From: a virus
Strand: one strand, 5' to 3'
DNA length: 64,000 nt
Virus record (IMG/VR): IMGVR_UViG_3300021168_000001
Location: 39,270 to 103,269 of that record
Shown: one piece after another, positions 47,074 through 54,120 of the stretch
How the letters are laid out: each line of letters starts with the position of its first letter
How positions within the stretch are numbered: position 1 is the first letter of the stretch
Made by a program: the position numbers and the translations under genes
Notes under the pieces: generated by a model
The model's input: only the letters and a program-made list of their open reading frames with translations
Told to the model about the DNA's origin: nothing
Databases searched by the model: none

Positions 47074-47487
47074 ATGACCAAGGACGCGATACAAACAGGC
47101 TATTACTGGATTCGCCTTTTATCCAAGCCACCAAATTTCTTCTCACCGCCTGACAGCGAGCCGCTGATCGCATGGCACGAGTATGGCAATTGGTGGCCGA
47201 AGGATCATCCATGTTCCGCCGACTCTCCTATCGGGTTCAATATCGAAGTCCTTTCAGCCCGCCTAAAGCCACCACAGATGCCGCACGACTTGCCTGACCA
47301 CGTGGTCAGCGTCATCGTTTCCGCACATCGCTGCCCGATGTGCCTCGGCCATATAGAACCGACGTACCTGCTGTATCCAGGTGTCTACGAAAGTTTGAAA
47401 TGCAGGGAATGCGGCTACGATGCAAAGCCATGGATCGACGCCAGTCGCGCACGACACGAGGCCGCGCACGATGCAAGGGAGGGATGA
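47074..47487 (+). CDS. 137-residue protein with zinc site
   Basis: MTKDAIQTGYYWIRLLSKPP at the N-terminus; HRCPMCLGHIEPTYLL and LKCRECGYDAKPW give a four-Cys zinc ribbon. It follows the methyltransferase by 2 bp. Unknown function. Confidence 0.55.
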   Translation: MTKDAIQTGYYWIRLLSKPPNFFSPPDSEPLIAWHEYGNWWPKDHPCSADSPIGFNIEVLSARLKPPQMPHDLPDHVVSVIVSAHRCPMCLGHIEPTYLLYPGVYESLKCRECGYDAKPWIDASRARHEAAHDAREG

Positions 47488-47867
47488 TGCACTGGAACGC
47501 ATGGTGGGGAAAGAGCTTCAGCGTCACCCGCTACTGGTCAGTGAACCTCTGGCCATCGGTGGAGTTCACATGGATCTGCGGCAACCAGAGTTTCCACGTC
47601 GATACAAAGTGGCTGCTCTGGGAGTTCAAGATCAACACGTTTTGGAGAAATGAGGAGGTCGCCACTGAGCCGGTTCCACCGGACGACGGTCCTGACTTCT
47701 CCTGCCAAAAGTGCGGGAAGGAATGCGATGTCGCTCCTCAGCCTCCGGCGCGCGCGATCTGCGAGGACTGCTGCGAAGACCACGAATACGTCTACGAGCA
47801 AGGCGAGCGCGGCCACTTCTGCAAGCACTGCAACAAGCCGGCACCACCAGATTGGTTCGACGACTAG
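47487..47867 (+). CDS. 126-residue protein with two zinc sites
   Basis: MHWNAWWGKSFSVTRYWSVN, an aromatic-rich first half, then CQKCGKECDV, CEDCCEDHEY and FCKHCNKPAPPDWF. ATG 47484 or 47487; the latter has better spacing from GGGAGGG. Last gene of the early plus-strand run. Confidence 0.5.
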   Translation: MHWNAWWGKSFSVTRYWSVNLWPSVEFTWICGNQSFHVDTKWLLWEFKINTFWRNEEVATEPVPPDDGPDFSCQKCGKECDVAPQPPARAICEDCCEDHEYVYEQGERGHFCKHCNKPAPPDWFDD

Positions 47868-47871
47868 ATTT

Positions 47872-48072
47872 TTACTTGCGGAGTCGTGGTATTCCAGGCG
47901 ATCCAAGATACGCGAAGACACCGAAGACATTCAGCAGCCACAGCACAACGCAAATGACCACCACGATGTTAAGGATGTACTTAATTTTTGCATCCATCGG
48001 GACGTAGGCATTGACCAGCCACAGTAGCACCCCAATTGCGATCAGAGTGATTATCAGACCCAGCAAACCCAT
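47872..48072 (-). CDS. Two-TM small membrane protein, Thivi_2564-like
   Basis: 66 residues from ATG 48072 (MGLLGLIITLIAIGVLLWLV). YVPMDAKIKYILNIVVVICV then LWLLNVFGVF matches the small Thivi_2564-type membrane family (NxYIPMD.KI..ILN.VVVI.V..WLL). Two helices with a short loop. Convergent with the plus operon by 4 bp. A holin role is conceivable. Confidence 0.65.
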   Translation of the reverse strand: MGLLGLIITLIAIGVLLWLVNAYVPMDAKIKYILNIVVVICVVLWLLNVFGVFAYLGSPGIPRLRK

Positions 48073-48124
48073 AAGCGGCACTCCCACAACACTCTAGGTT
48101 GGATGCCGCTTTCTCCGGAGGAAC

Positions 48125-48436
48125 ATGAGAAGGCCACGCATCCACTTCAGCAACCGCTACAGCATGAATAGAGATAGGGACAAGATCTGGCGGAAAGGGC
48201 TATACACTCCGGTCGGCCGGCGCGGCGAATTAATCGCTTTCCTTGGTTCGGTGTTGCTGCTCTTGGCATTGTTCCTGGCGATCAGAACCTGTAACCGGCC
48301 ACATACTTCCCATCCAACGCCGGCGCAGGTTTCTTTTTCTTCTCCGCCGCGGTCGTATTTTGCCTGTAATTCCAATTGGGATGCTTCTGCGGACCTGGAC
48401 ACCGCTTCGGAAGGCCTTCCTTCCCGGGAGCTCTAA
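48125..48436 (+). CDS. Possible single-TM protein, antisense overlap with next gene
   Basis: ATG 48125 has GGAGGAAC just upstream. MNRDRDKIWRKGLYTPVGRR precedes a strong helix (GELIAFLGSVLLLLALFLAI). The C-terminal half lies antisense to 48282-48518 and looks random, so the true gene may be shorter or absent. Confidence 0.35.
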   Translation: MRRPRIHFSNRYSMNRDRDKIWRKGLYTPVGRRGELIAFLGSVLLLLALFLAIRTCNRPHTSHPTPAQVSFSSPPRSYFACNSNWDASADLDTASEGLPSREL

Positions 48437-48518
48437 GCCAGGCCCGATCTATTCCCAGGTCAGCGCAGGCATCGCATGTGTAAACCAAGCGCCCAGTTCT
48501 AGTTTTCTCAATCGCCAT
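48282..48518 (-). CDS. 78-residue protein with Cys motif
   Basis: ATG 48518 (MAIEKTRTGRLVYTCDACAD). CDAC and KRCPGPQKHPNWNYRQN may form one metal site. Lys/Pro-rich end (TAAEKKKKPAPALDGKYVAG). It overlaps the end of the nuclease-like gene by ~10 bp. Confidence 0.5.
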   Translation of the reverse strand: MAIEKTRTGRLVYTCDACADLGIDRAWLRAPGKEGLPKRCPGPQKHPNWNYRQNTTAAEKKKKPAPALDGKYVAGYRF

Positions 48519-49272
48519 CGGATGAGATTGTACCATTAGGACGATCTAACGCCTGCAACTGCGCCAACGATTGCACCTTATCCAGCATGGAACGAATATC
48601 ATCACAAGCTTTGATCGCGCTAGAGATATGCTCGGTGCGATAGCGCAGCTGGCTAAGGACCCGAAGAGATTCGCCGACCTGCCCTCCGTTCCATGCATGG
48701 CTAAGGTCAATTCCGCTAGCCGCTCTGAATTCTTTTACCGTCTTTTGGAGATCATCGTACTTCTGCTTGTAATACCGGCCGCCCTCATCGCGAGCCTCAC
48801 CTCGAGCCTTGTCGATGCGCCTCGAAATCCCTGCTTCGTCCGCCTTCTGCACGTTACGCAGAAGGCTGGCAAGGAATTCTATGGAGATAGCTTTAGGCTT
48901 AAGTGGCGGCGCCTCGACGATAACTTTCATCCCGCCTTTACCGTTGGTGACCATCCATCCCCACGTCGGAGGAATTTCACCGCGCTCCATGACAATCGCA
49001 GTATCTGGAGTAGCAATCCACCAGCGATTGCAATATTGCTGGACAGCTGCTGACTTCTCGGGATTCTTCAATTCGTTCAGGAAGTCGTAACGCGACACCT
49101 TCACTTCGATCCCGTGGATGTCAAAGCCACGCGACGGCCAGACGCTCATGGCCACTGCATCAGCCCACCTATGCTTGCGAGCTCCAGTCCCGTCTGCAAC
49201 TTGCTCCAAGAAAGCGAAGGCTTCCCCACCGAATCGAACCTTGAGGCATTCAATCACTTCATTTGCGGTCAC
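48508..49272 (-). CDS. MmcB-like / PD-(D/E)XK nuclease-fold protein
   Basis: 254 residues from GTG 49272 (GGGAGACG upstream). RGFDIHGIEVKVSRYDFLNE then LKNPEKSAAVQQYCNRWWIA and PTWGWMVTNGKGGMKVI follow the MmcB/phage VRR-type nuclease core, with Asp and the E-x-K of EVK as candidate catalytic residues. The C-terminal half is a long coiled-coil (DDLQKTVKEFRAASG). Possibly DNA repair or recombination. Confidence 0.6.
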   Translation of the reverse strand: MTANEVIECLKVRFGGEAFAFLEQVADGTGARKHRWADAVAMSVWPSRGFDIHGIEVKVSRYDFLNELKNPEKSAAVQQYCNRWWIATPDTAIVMERGEIPPTWGWMVTNGKGGMKVIVEAPPLKPKAISIEFLASLLRNVQKADEAGISRRIDKARGEARDEGGRYYKQKYDDLQKTVKEFRAASGIDLSHAWNGGQVGESLRVLSQLRYRTEHISSAIKACDDIRSMLDKVQSLAQLQALDRPNGTISSDGD

Positions 49273-49293
49273 GAACGTCTCCCTACCTCCCGG

Positions 49294-49309
49294 TGTTCCA
49301 CGTGGAACA
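49294..49309. promoter_or_regulatory. Perfect parS-like palindrome
   Basis: TGTTCCACGTGGAACA is a 16-bp perfect inverted repeat matching the chromosomal parS consensus TGTTNCACGTGNAACA. It lies in the 40-bp gap between two genes. Confidence 0.8.
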
Positions 49310-49312
49310 TAG

Positions 49313-49762
49313 TTAGGCGACCACCTGTTGGCTATGGCTCGCTACGCCGACCGGAGTCACTTTGCGCGGGCTCGGCGTTCCCTTGCGTGGCCCTCTCTTG
49401 CGGGCGCTCATGATTCTCACCCGGCCGACCAGCTCCTCCGCCGAGGTCCGCTTCTTATCCAGAAATGCATCTGCCGCGACAATCATCGCCGGTGGCACCT
49501 GTTTCGGATTAGCGTGCAGGATCATCGGGATGTGAGGACGAATCCGCTTAAGTTGGCGAATCAGCTGGTCACCGTCCATCTGCCCTGGCAACACGAAAAC
49601 CGTGATCACCAGGTCTACCGCACACTCGCGGTAAATCCGGATCGCCTCCTCCGCGCTTCCGGTTCCCATCACGAAATAGCCGCGGATGTGGAGGAGATAC
49701 GAGAGCAGCGAAAGGTCCTGCTCGTTGTAGTCGACGCAGAGGATGATTTTTCTGGGTCTCAC
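49313..49762 (-). CDS. Degenerate response-regulator receiver domain
   Basis: 149 residues from GTG 49762, in a GTGA overlap with the upstream gene. RPRKIILCVDYNEQDLSLLS then LLHIRGYFVMGTGSAEEAIR and DAFLDKKRT give the CheY-like fold with the conserved Lys. The acidic pair is reduced (VDYNE) and the phosphoacceptor segment reads LVITVFVLPGQMDG, with no Asp at the usual place. It is probably a pseudo-receiver used as a docking module. A basic tail (KRGPRKGTPSPRKV) follows. Confidence 0.72.
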   Translation of the reverse strand: MRPRKIILCVDYNEQDLSLLSYLLHIRGYFVMGTGSAEEAIRIYRECAVDLVITVFVLPGQMDGDQLIRQLKRIRPHIPMILHANPKQVPPAMIVAADAFLDKKRTSAEELVGRVRIMSARKRGPRKGTPSPRKVTPVGVASHSQQVVA

Positions 49763-50331
49763 GATTGAACCGCCTTCCATGCGGCCAGCCAGCGCCGCTC
49801 CAGTTTCTCGATTGCTGATAACTCCAAGCCTAAGCTTTCGCGTTCTGCATCCCGGCCGGCGAAGGTCGGATGCTGGCACAGGACCCGCACCGCACATTCG
49901 ACATCGCCGGACCCAAACCGTGCCAACGTCCTGCCGATCCTGTCTTCCATCAGGATCGCCTTGGCCATCCACACATCGCGGCGGCGTGGATCGCGAGCGA
50001 CGGGCCGGAGACTGGCGAGCACCGAGCGAAGCCCTTCGGCTGCCTCCCGCTCTTCGAGCTCCGCTGCCGTGGGCAGGCCGAGCAGTTCACGGAGCCGCCC
50101 TGGGGAAGGCCAAAAGTTTGTTTCTTTCAACACCAGCGTTCCCAACTTTGCGATCTGATCCTGCGACAGGTCCGACAGACCCATCCAGTACAACTCCGCT
50201 AGCTCCTGGCTCCGCTCCGCCCGATGCACCAAACAGAGCAGGGAAAAGAGCTGATCCACCGCCGCACGCGTTGCCGACCTGCTGGCGGTGATGCTCGACG
50301 ACGGATGCGACTGCACGTTTTCCTTTGTCAT
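49759..50331 (-). CDS. Helicase-loader-like replication accessory protein
   Basis: 190 residues from ATG 50331 (MTKENVQSHPSSSITASRSA), with GGAG nine bases upstream. LSQDQIAKLGTLVLKETNFW then PSPGRLRELLGLPTAAE follows a phrase (fwPspgeLREL) seen in phage helicase-loader or replication accessory proteins. Met 50373 is an alternative. It overlaps the long 3' end of the replication gene frame. Confidence 0.5.
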   Translation of the reverse strand: MTKENVQSHPSSSITASRSATRAAVDQLFSLLCLVHRAERSQELAELYWMGLSDLSQDQIAKLGTLVLKETNFWPSPGRLRELLGLPTAAELEEREAAEGLRSVLASLRPVARDPRRRDVWMAKAILMEDRIGRTLARFGSGDVECAVRVLCQHPTFAGRDAERESLGLELSAIEKLERRWLAAWKAVQS

Positions 50332-51136
50332 TCGAGACGGCTCCGTTTGATCTTTGCCATTCGGCCTGGTCATCAAAGTAGCGACCTTGATTGAACCAGG
50401 TAGTCGGATGCGGTCGGAAGTCTTGGTTTTTATCAGCAGGCCGCTGACCGAGTGGGGATAGTGAAAACTCTTTGGCCTTCTTCCACAGGAACCGCCGCGC
50501 TGCATATGGGTCCATGGCGGGGCTTACCTTGTCGCCTGCGACCAGACGTTCGACTGCTCTTCGAATCGAAGCTATCGCCTTCGTTCTGCCAACCTTCCGT
50601 GGATAGGCCTGGTAAATCAATTCTTCCTGATCGGCAATCGTCAATTTTTTACCAGGAGCGTCAGCGACGGGATGGGGGACTATAGGGGGTTCTACTTGGC
50701 GGTTCTTTACGGTTCCTCCATATAAGGGGGTGTGGGGGAAATGTGAACTCTGTTCACCTGAACCACCGCTGGAGTTCACATGAGAACCTGAACTCTGTTC
50801 ACCTGAAATTATGTCTTCTTCATGTGAACTGCGTTCACTTGAATGACGTGAACTATGAGCGCCCAGTCCGAGCTTGTCCATATTCACTTGGTACCCCCAT
50901 GAGCGATGATTTTTGGGATGAGGAGTTTTAGATACCCAGCCAGCTCCAATGAGCTCATCGACGGTCTTGCCGACATATTCGCGCGTGAACAGAGTCCTCG
51001 AGGCAATCGATCGAATGAAGGGATAGCACCTCCCGGTTTTGTCGTTGGCATACTCTCCAATTGCCAACAAAACAAAACGAGCATTGCGATCCATCGGGCC
51101 GCGATCAAATATGGCGCCACAGATCCTCCCGCTCAC
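50087..51136 (-). CDS. Phage replication initiator-like protein (winged helix)
   Basis: 349 residues from GTG 51136, in a GTGA overlap with the HNH stop. RNARFVLLAIGEYANDKTGR then CYPFIRSIASRTLFTREYVG and DELIGAGWVSKTPHP form a winged-helix domain typical of phage O/DnaD-like proteins. A disordered Ser-rich middle precedes EELIYQAYPRKVGRTKAIAS and FRPHPTTWFNQGRYFDDQAE, the usual C-terminal replication motif. After ~50360 the frame continues open for ~90 residues of unlikely composition across the next gene. Confidence 0.65.
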   Translation of the reverse strand: MSGRICGAIFDRGPMDRNARFVLLAIGEYANDKTGRCYPFIRSIASRTLFTREYVGKTVDELIGAGWVSKTPHPKNHRSWGYQVNMDKLGLGAHSSRHSSERSSHEEDIISGEQSSGSHVNSSGGSGEQSSHFPHTPLYGGTVKNRQVEPPIVPHPVADAPGKKLTIADQEELIYQAYPRKVGRTKAIASIRRAVERLVAGDKVSPAMDPYAARRFLWKKAKEFSLSPLGQRPADKNQDFRPHPTTWFNQGRYFDDQAEWQRSNGAVSNDKGKRAVASVVEHHRQQVGNACGGGSALFPALFGASGGAEPGASGVVLDGSVGPVAGSDRKVGNAGVERNKLLAFPRAAP

Positions 51137-51762
51137 TGGAGCGTCCCAGGTTGATGTTCCCGCGCGATACGCTTTAGCCACTCGACACCACTAGTCTGCG
51201 CGGAAACAAGCGATTCATCCATCTTGTTTTTTCCATGCACGGCCAACAGCATCGTCAGTAAATAAACGAGCATTGATCCCAATTCTTTATCGGGGAGACG
51301 TGATAGTTCAAAGAAAGATTTGAAATTACCACTCATCAATTCCCGGCACAGATGACAGGTGTCCCAGCCAGTCTCTATAAATTTAATATTCTCGCAAACC
51401 GTGCACTTCCGCCCATACATCGCCAATAGCGAATGGCAACTTTCGCAAATATCAGAATATGGATTCCAGTGAGTCGCAGCACATTTACCACATCGAGCCG
51501 TCTTTGGTTTGCGTAACTCGGAACGGCCGAATTTCTCTATCTCATGACAACGCCGGCAAAGTGCTTCGAGGTCATCGTCTGGTTCATTCCCCAGGTTGCC
51601 GTACGAAACATGATGCACATTGAGGTCTTGGTCAAACGCGATCTCTACTAGCCAGCGTGGGATCTCGCACCGGTTGCATCTGTCATGGAAAAATAGAAAT
51701 TCTTTTCGACGCTCTTGCCATCCAGGAGATTTGATATATCGAGCGTACTCGGTTTTAGTCAC
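51133..51762 (-). CDS. HNH endonuclease with zinc ribbons
   Basis: 209 residues from GTG 51762 with GGAGG six bases upstream; ATG 51804 is possible but has no ribosome site. CNRCEIPRWLVEIAFDQDLN, VHHVSYGNLGNEPDDDLEAL and CRRCHEIEKFG are the HNH core with its Cys pairs; CGKCAATHWNPYSDICESCH, CTVCENIKF and CHLCREL add zinc ribbons. Upstream of the replication genes. Confidence 0.82.
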   Translation of the reverse strand: MTKTEYARYIKSPGWQERRKEFLFFHDRCNRCEIPRWLVEIAFDQDLNVHHVSYGNLGNEPDDDLEALCRRCHEIEKFGRSELRKPKTARCGKCAATHWNPYSDICESCHSLLAMYGRKCTVCENIKFIETGWDTCHLCRELMSGNFKSFFELSRLPDKELGSMLVYLLTMLLAVHGKNKMDESLVSAQTSGVEWLKRIAREHQPGTLQ

Positions 51763-51804
51763 ACGAATCCTCCATCGCCTGAGCACCGAGCTCAAATGCG
51801 CCAT

Positions 51805-52160
51805 ATTTTCAAAAGTCGATGAGAAAAATCCCGAGCACTGCTCCGCGACATCCTTGATTTGGTCGCGGGCCGGACTGGCGTCCAGCCCAACTCGACCGGC
51901 TCAGGGATACGTGGAATTCCAGTTGCACGCTGGAACGTCACCACCATAAAGCAGACACCTTATCGAGTCAACAAAAATTCACCATCGCCATTTCCTAAGC
52001 GAGACAACTCCGAAATGCTTCGGAGATTGTCTATATTCTAGATTCTGGACCCATATTCGGCTTGACTGGACCGATCCAGATCAAGCCTTTATCTCCGGTA
52101 ATCGTCCGTAAAGCATTCATTTTCAATGGCAAAAAAAGCGGCAAAAATGGTCGATTTTTG
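51805..52160. promoter_or_regulatory. Divergent intergenic region with inverted repeat
   Basis: No gene seen over ~350 bp. GACAACTCCGAA/TTCGGAG-TTGTC (52003-52031) is a 12-bp inverted repeat with one bulged base and a 4-base centre, next to TATATTCTAG; it could be an operator. AT-rich tracts lie at 52110-52160. It separates minus- and plus-strand units and may hold a promoter or origin; neither is proven. Confidence 0.45.
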
Positions 52161-52190
52161 TTGTGTCACTGTCCCAATAGGACTATTATT
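52161..52190 (+). promoter_or_regulatory. Plus-strand promoter G with operator
   Basis: TTGTGT (52161-52166), 17-bp spacer, TATTAT (52184-52189). The spacer contains TCCCAATAGGA (52172-52182), one base different from the inverted repeat at promoters A and of the RNA array, in the same position relative to the -10. Confidence 0.7.
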
Positions 52191-52225
52191 CATTCAACGG
52201 CGGAACAAAAAACGCCAACGCAAGA

Positions 52226-52252
52226 CGGGCCATCCAGCCCGAAGGAGATGAG
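52226..52252 (+). promoter_or_regulatory. 5' UTR hairpin/SD cassette 5
   Basis: CGGGC/GCCCG (5 bp) around loop CATCCA, then AA and GGAGATGAG (52244-52252), six bases before ATG 52259. Confidence 0.7.
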
Positions 52253-52258
52253 AAATCA

Positions 52259-53374
52259 ATGGCACACATGATCGAAAACGGAATGCTCGCCTACAAGGGC
52301 CAAACCCCATGGCACGGTCTCGGCGAGCGGGTCGAGAAGGGCTCGACCGGAAAACAGATGCTGGTCGCAGCCAAGATGGACTGGCCAGTCGAAGCCCTGA
52401 AGCTCCCCGGCGATAAAACGATCAAGGCATCAGAGCTCGCCCCATGGCGTGCAGTCACTCGCATGGACAACGGCCACGTTTTCCAAATCGTTTCCCAAAT
52501 CTACAAGCCAGTGCAAAACGAAGCCATCGTGGATTTTTTCCGCGAGTATTGCGAGGCTGGTCACGCTGAAATGGAGACGGTCGGCGCAATCCGCAACGGA
52601 TCAACGGTGTGGGCCTTGGCGAAGTTGAACGGCGGCGACGCCACTCTCAAGGGCGGCGACAAGACGAAGGGCTACATGCTGCTCGCTACGTCTCACGACG
52701 GATCGATCCCGACAATCGGCAAGCCGACTATGGTTCGCGTCGTATGCAACAACACTCTCACCGCTGCCCTGTCCGGCTGGCGTCGCGACGCTCGCAAGGG
52801 CGCACCGAATTTCTTCCGCCTGATCCACAACCAGAAGTTCGACAAGGCTGCGCAGAAGCAGGCTCAGGAAGTCATGGGAATGGCAGTGCAGCAGATGGAA
52901 GCGTCGAACGAGATCGCAGCGCAGCTGGCGAAGGTCCGTTTCGACGAAGATGCCAGACTCGAATTTGTGGAGCGCCTTGTCCTGTCCGGCTCGGTCCTGG
53001 ATGCAGTTGTAGAAACTCAGTACAGCGGCAAGAACAGCGAAGGCTCGATTCTTGATCAGGCCGTCGCGGTTACGCAGCGGCAGACCAAAGAGGAGCGCGA
53101 GAAGCGCATCGGCTTTATCGGCCGCTCGATTCTCGAGGCCATCATCACCAGCCCGGGATCAGACTTGGCCAGCGCGAAGGGTACAGCGTGGGGCGCGGTC
53201 AATGGCGCGACGTTCTATGCCGACCATGGCGCGAAGGCCTTCACTCACGACAATCGACTCTACAACACTTGGTTTGGCAAGAATGACAGTCTGAAGACAA
53301 AGGCCATGAGTGTGGCAATCGAGATGGCCGGAATTCAGACTCCGAACCTTGATGCGGTAGTGGCAGCGAGCTAA
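52259..53374 (+). CDS. DUF932 protein
   Basis: 371 residues. AYKGQTPWHGLGERVEKGST is the characteristic start of the DUF932 (phage/plasmid-like, TIGR03299) family; VFQIVSQIYKPVQNEAIVDF, TMVRVVCNNTLTAAL and RLYNTWFGKNDSLKTKAMSV follow. Members are common in phages and plasmids and often highly expressed early; function unknown. Driven by promoter G with cassette 5. Confidence 0.88.
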   Translation: MAHMIENGMLAYKGQTPWHGLGERVEKGSTGKQMLVAAKMDWPVEALKLPGDKTIKASELAPWRAVTRMDNGHVFQIVSQIYKPVQNEAIVDFFREYCEAGHAEMETVGAIRNGSTVWALAKLNGGDATLKGGDKTKGYMLLATSHDGSIPTIGKPTMVRVVCNNTLTAALSGWRRDARKGAPNFFRLIHNQKFDKAAQKQAQEVMGMAVQQMEASNEIAAQLAKVRFDEDARLEFVERLVLSGSVLDAVVETQYSGKNSEGSILDQAVAVTQRQTKEEREKRIGFIGRSILEAIITSPGSDLASAKGTAWGAVNGATFYADHGAKAFTHDNRLYNTWFGKNDSLKTKAMSVAIEMAGIQTPNLDAVVAAS

Positions 53375-53428
53375 CGCAAGGAATCAGCCGCCCTGACCCG
53401 GCGCGGGAAGTCCGGGTTCCCTTTGAGA

Positions 53429-53827
53429 ATGGAATTATCGAAGATTCGAGCGTGCAAACTGGAATGGTCAAAGCGCAATCCCGATAAGCGGTCAGCGCAT
53501 TTCCAAGTCCAGAACGAGCTCCGAAGAGGGAGGATTAAGAAATCACCGTGCGAAAAATGCGGCGCTCTCAAAGTGCAGGCTCACCACGATGACTACAGCG
53601 CTCCGCTAAACATTCGCTGGCTGTGCGCCCCGCACCATAAAGAGGCGCATGGATTCAAGCTTCGACCAAAGACAAAGACACCGAGAAATGCAACGAAGAA
53701 GGCCACTCTTTACACTGAAGCGGTTTCACTGCACTCTCAAGGTCTCTCTTATTCGAAGATCGCAACTATCCTGGGCGTAACCAAAGGGTACGCCTTCAAG
53801 ATCATCAACCGGCCACCGTACCAATAG
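53429..53827 (+). CDS. HNH-like protein with HTH
   Basis: 132 residues from ATG 53429 (MELSKIRACKLEWSKRNPDK). CEKCGALKVQAHHDDYSAPL then IRWLCAPHHKEAHGFK is a compact HNH/zinc-finger nuclease-like core. The C-terminus (LYTEAVSLHSQGLSYSKIAT, LGVTKGYAFKII) is a resolvase-type HTH. Possibly a mobile nuclease. Confidence 0.7.
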   Translation: MELSKIRACKLEWSKRNPDKRSAHFQVQNELRRGRIKKSPCEKCGALKVQAHHDDYSAPLNIRWLCAPHHKEAHGFKLRPKTKTPRNATKKATLYTEAVSLHSQGLSYSKIATILGVTKGYAFKIINRPPYQ

Positions 53828-53828
53828 C

Positions 53829-53854
53829 GGGCATCCAGCCCTGAAGGAGATGAG
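53829..53854 (+). promoter_or_regulatory. 5' UTR hairpin/SD cassette 6
   Basis: GGGC/GCCC around the five-base loop ATCCA, TGAA, then GGAGATGAG (53846-53854), three bases before ATG 53858. Confidence 0.7.
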
Positions 53855-53857
53855 ACC

Positions 53858-54040
53858 ATGGCAGCGACGAAAAAGAGCACGAAGGCGACGAAGAAGACCA
53901 CGAAGCAGAGCCGCAAGGCCAGCAAGCCGACGAAGCAGACGCGGAAGCAGACCGCAAAGAAGCCGGTCGAAATCAACGGCGACGTTCGCCACAATGCTGC
54001 ACTGAAGGCGTGGGAGACTCGGCGCGCGAAGGCAGCGTAA
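53858..54040 (+). CDS. Histone H1-like Lys-rich protein with KAWETRRAK tail
   Basis: 60 residues. MAATKKSTKATKKTTKQSRK then Lys/Thr-rich repeats to residue ~36 resemble histone H1-type or Hc1-like DNA-binding tails. The end, RHNAALKAWETRRAKAA, is the shared tag, here attached to what looks like a bare DNA-binding tail. Likely binds DNA; its expression unit has its own hairpin/SD cassette. Confidence 0.65.
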   Translation: MAATKKSTKATKKTTKQSRKASKPTKQTRKQTAKKPVEINGDVRHNAALKAWETRRAKAA

Positions 54041-54093
54041 ATTCGAATTCATTGGGCGGGCCGGTCTTTCCCGGCCCTTGGCTCCAGCAAAAC

Positions 54094-54120
54094 CCCGAAA
54101 TCCAAGCGGGAGGAGATGAG
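54094..54120 (+). promoter_or_regulatory. 5' UTR hairpin/SD cassette 7
   Basis: CCCG/CGGG around a loop containing ATCCA, then A and GGAGATGAG (54112-54120) directly before ATG 54121. A GGGCCGG/CCGGCCC hairpin lies ~25 bp upstream. Confidence 0.65.
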
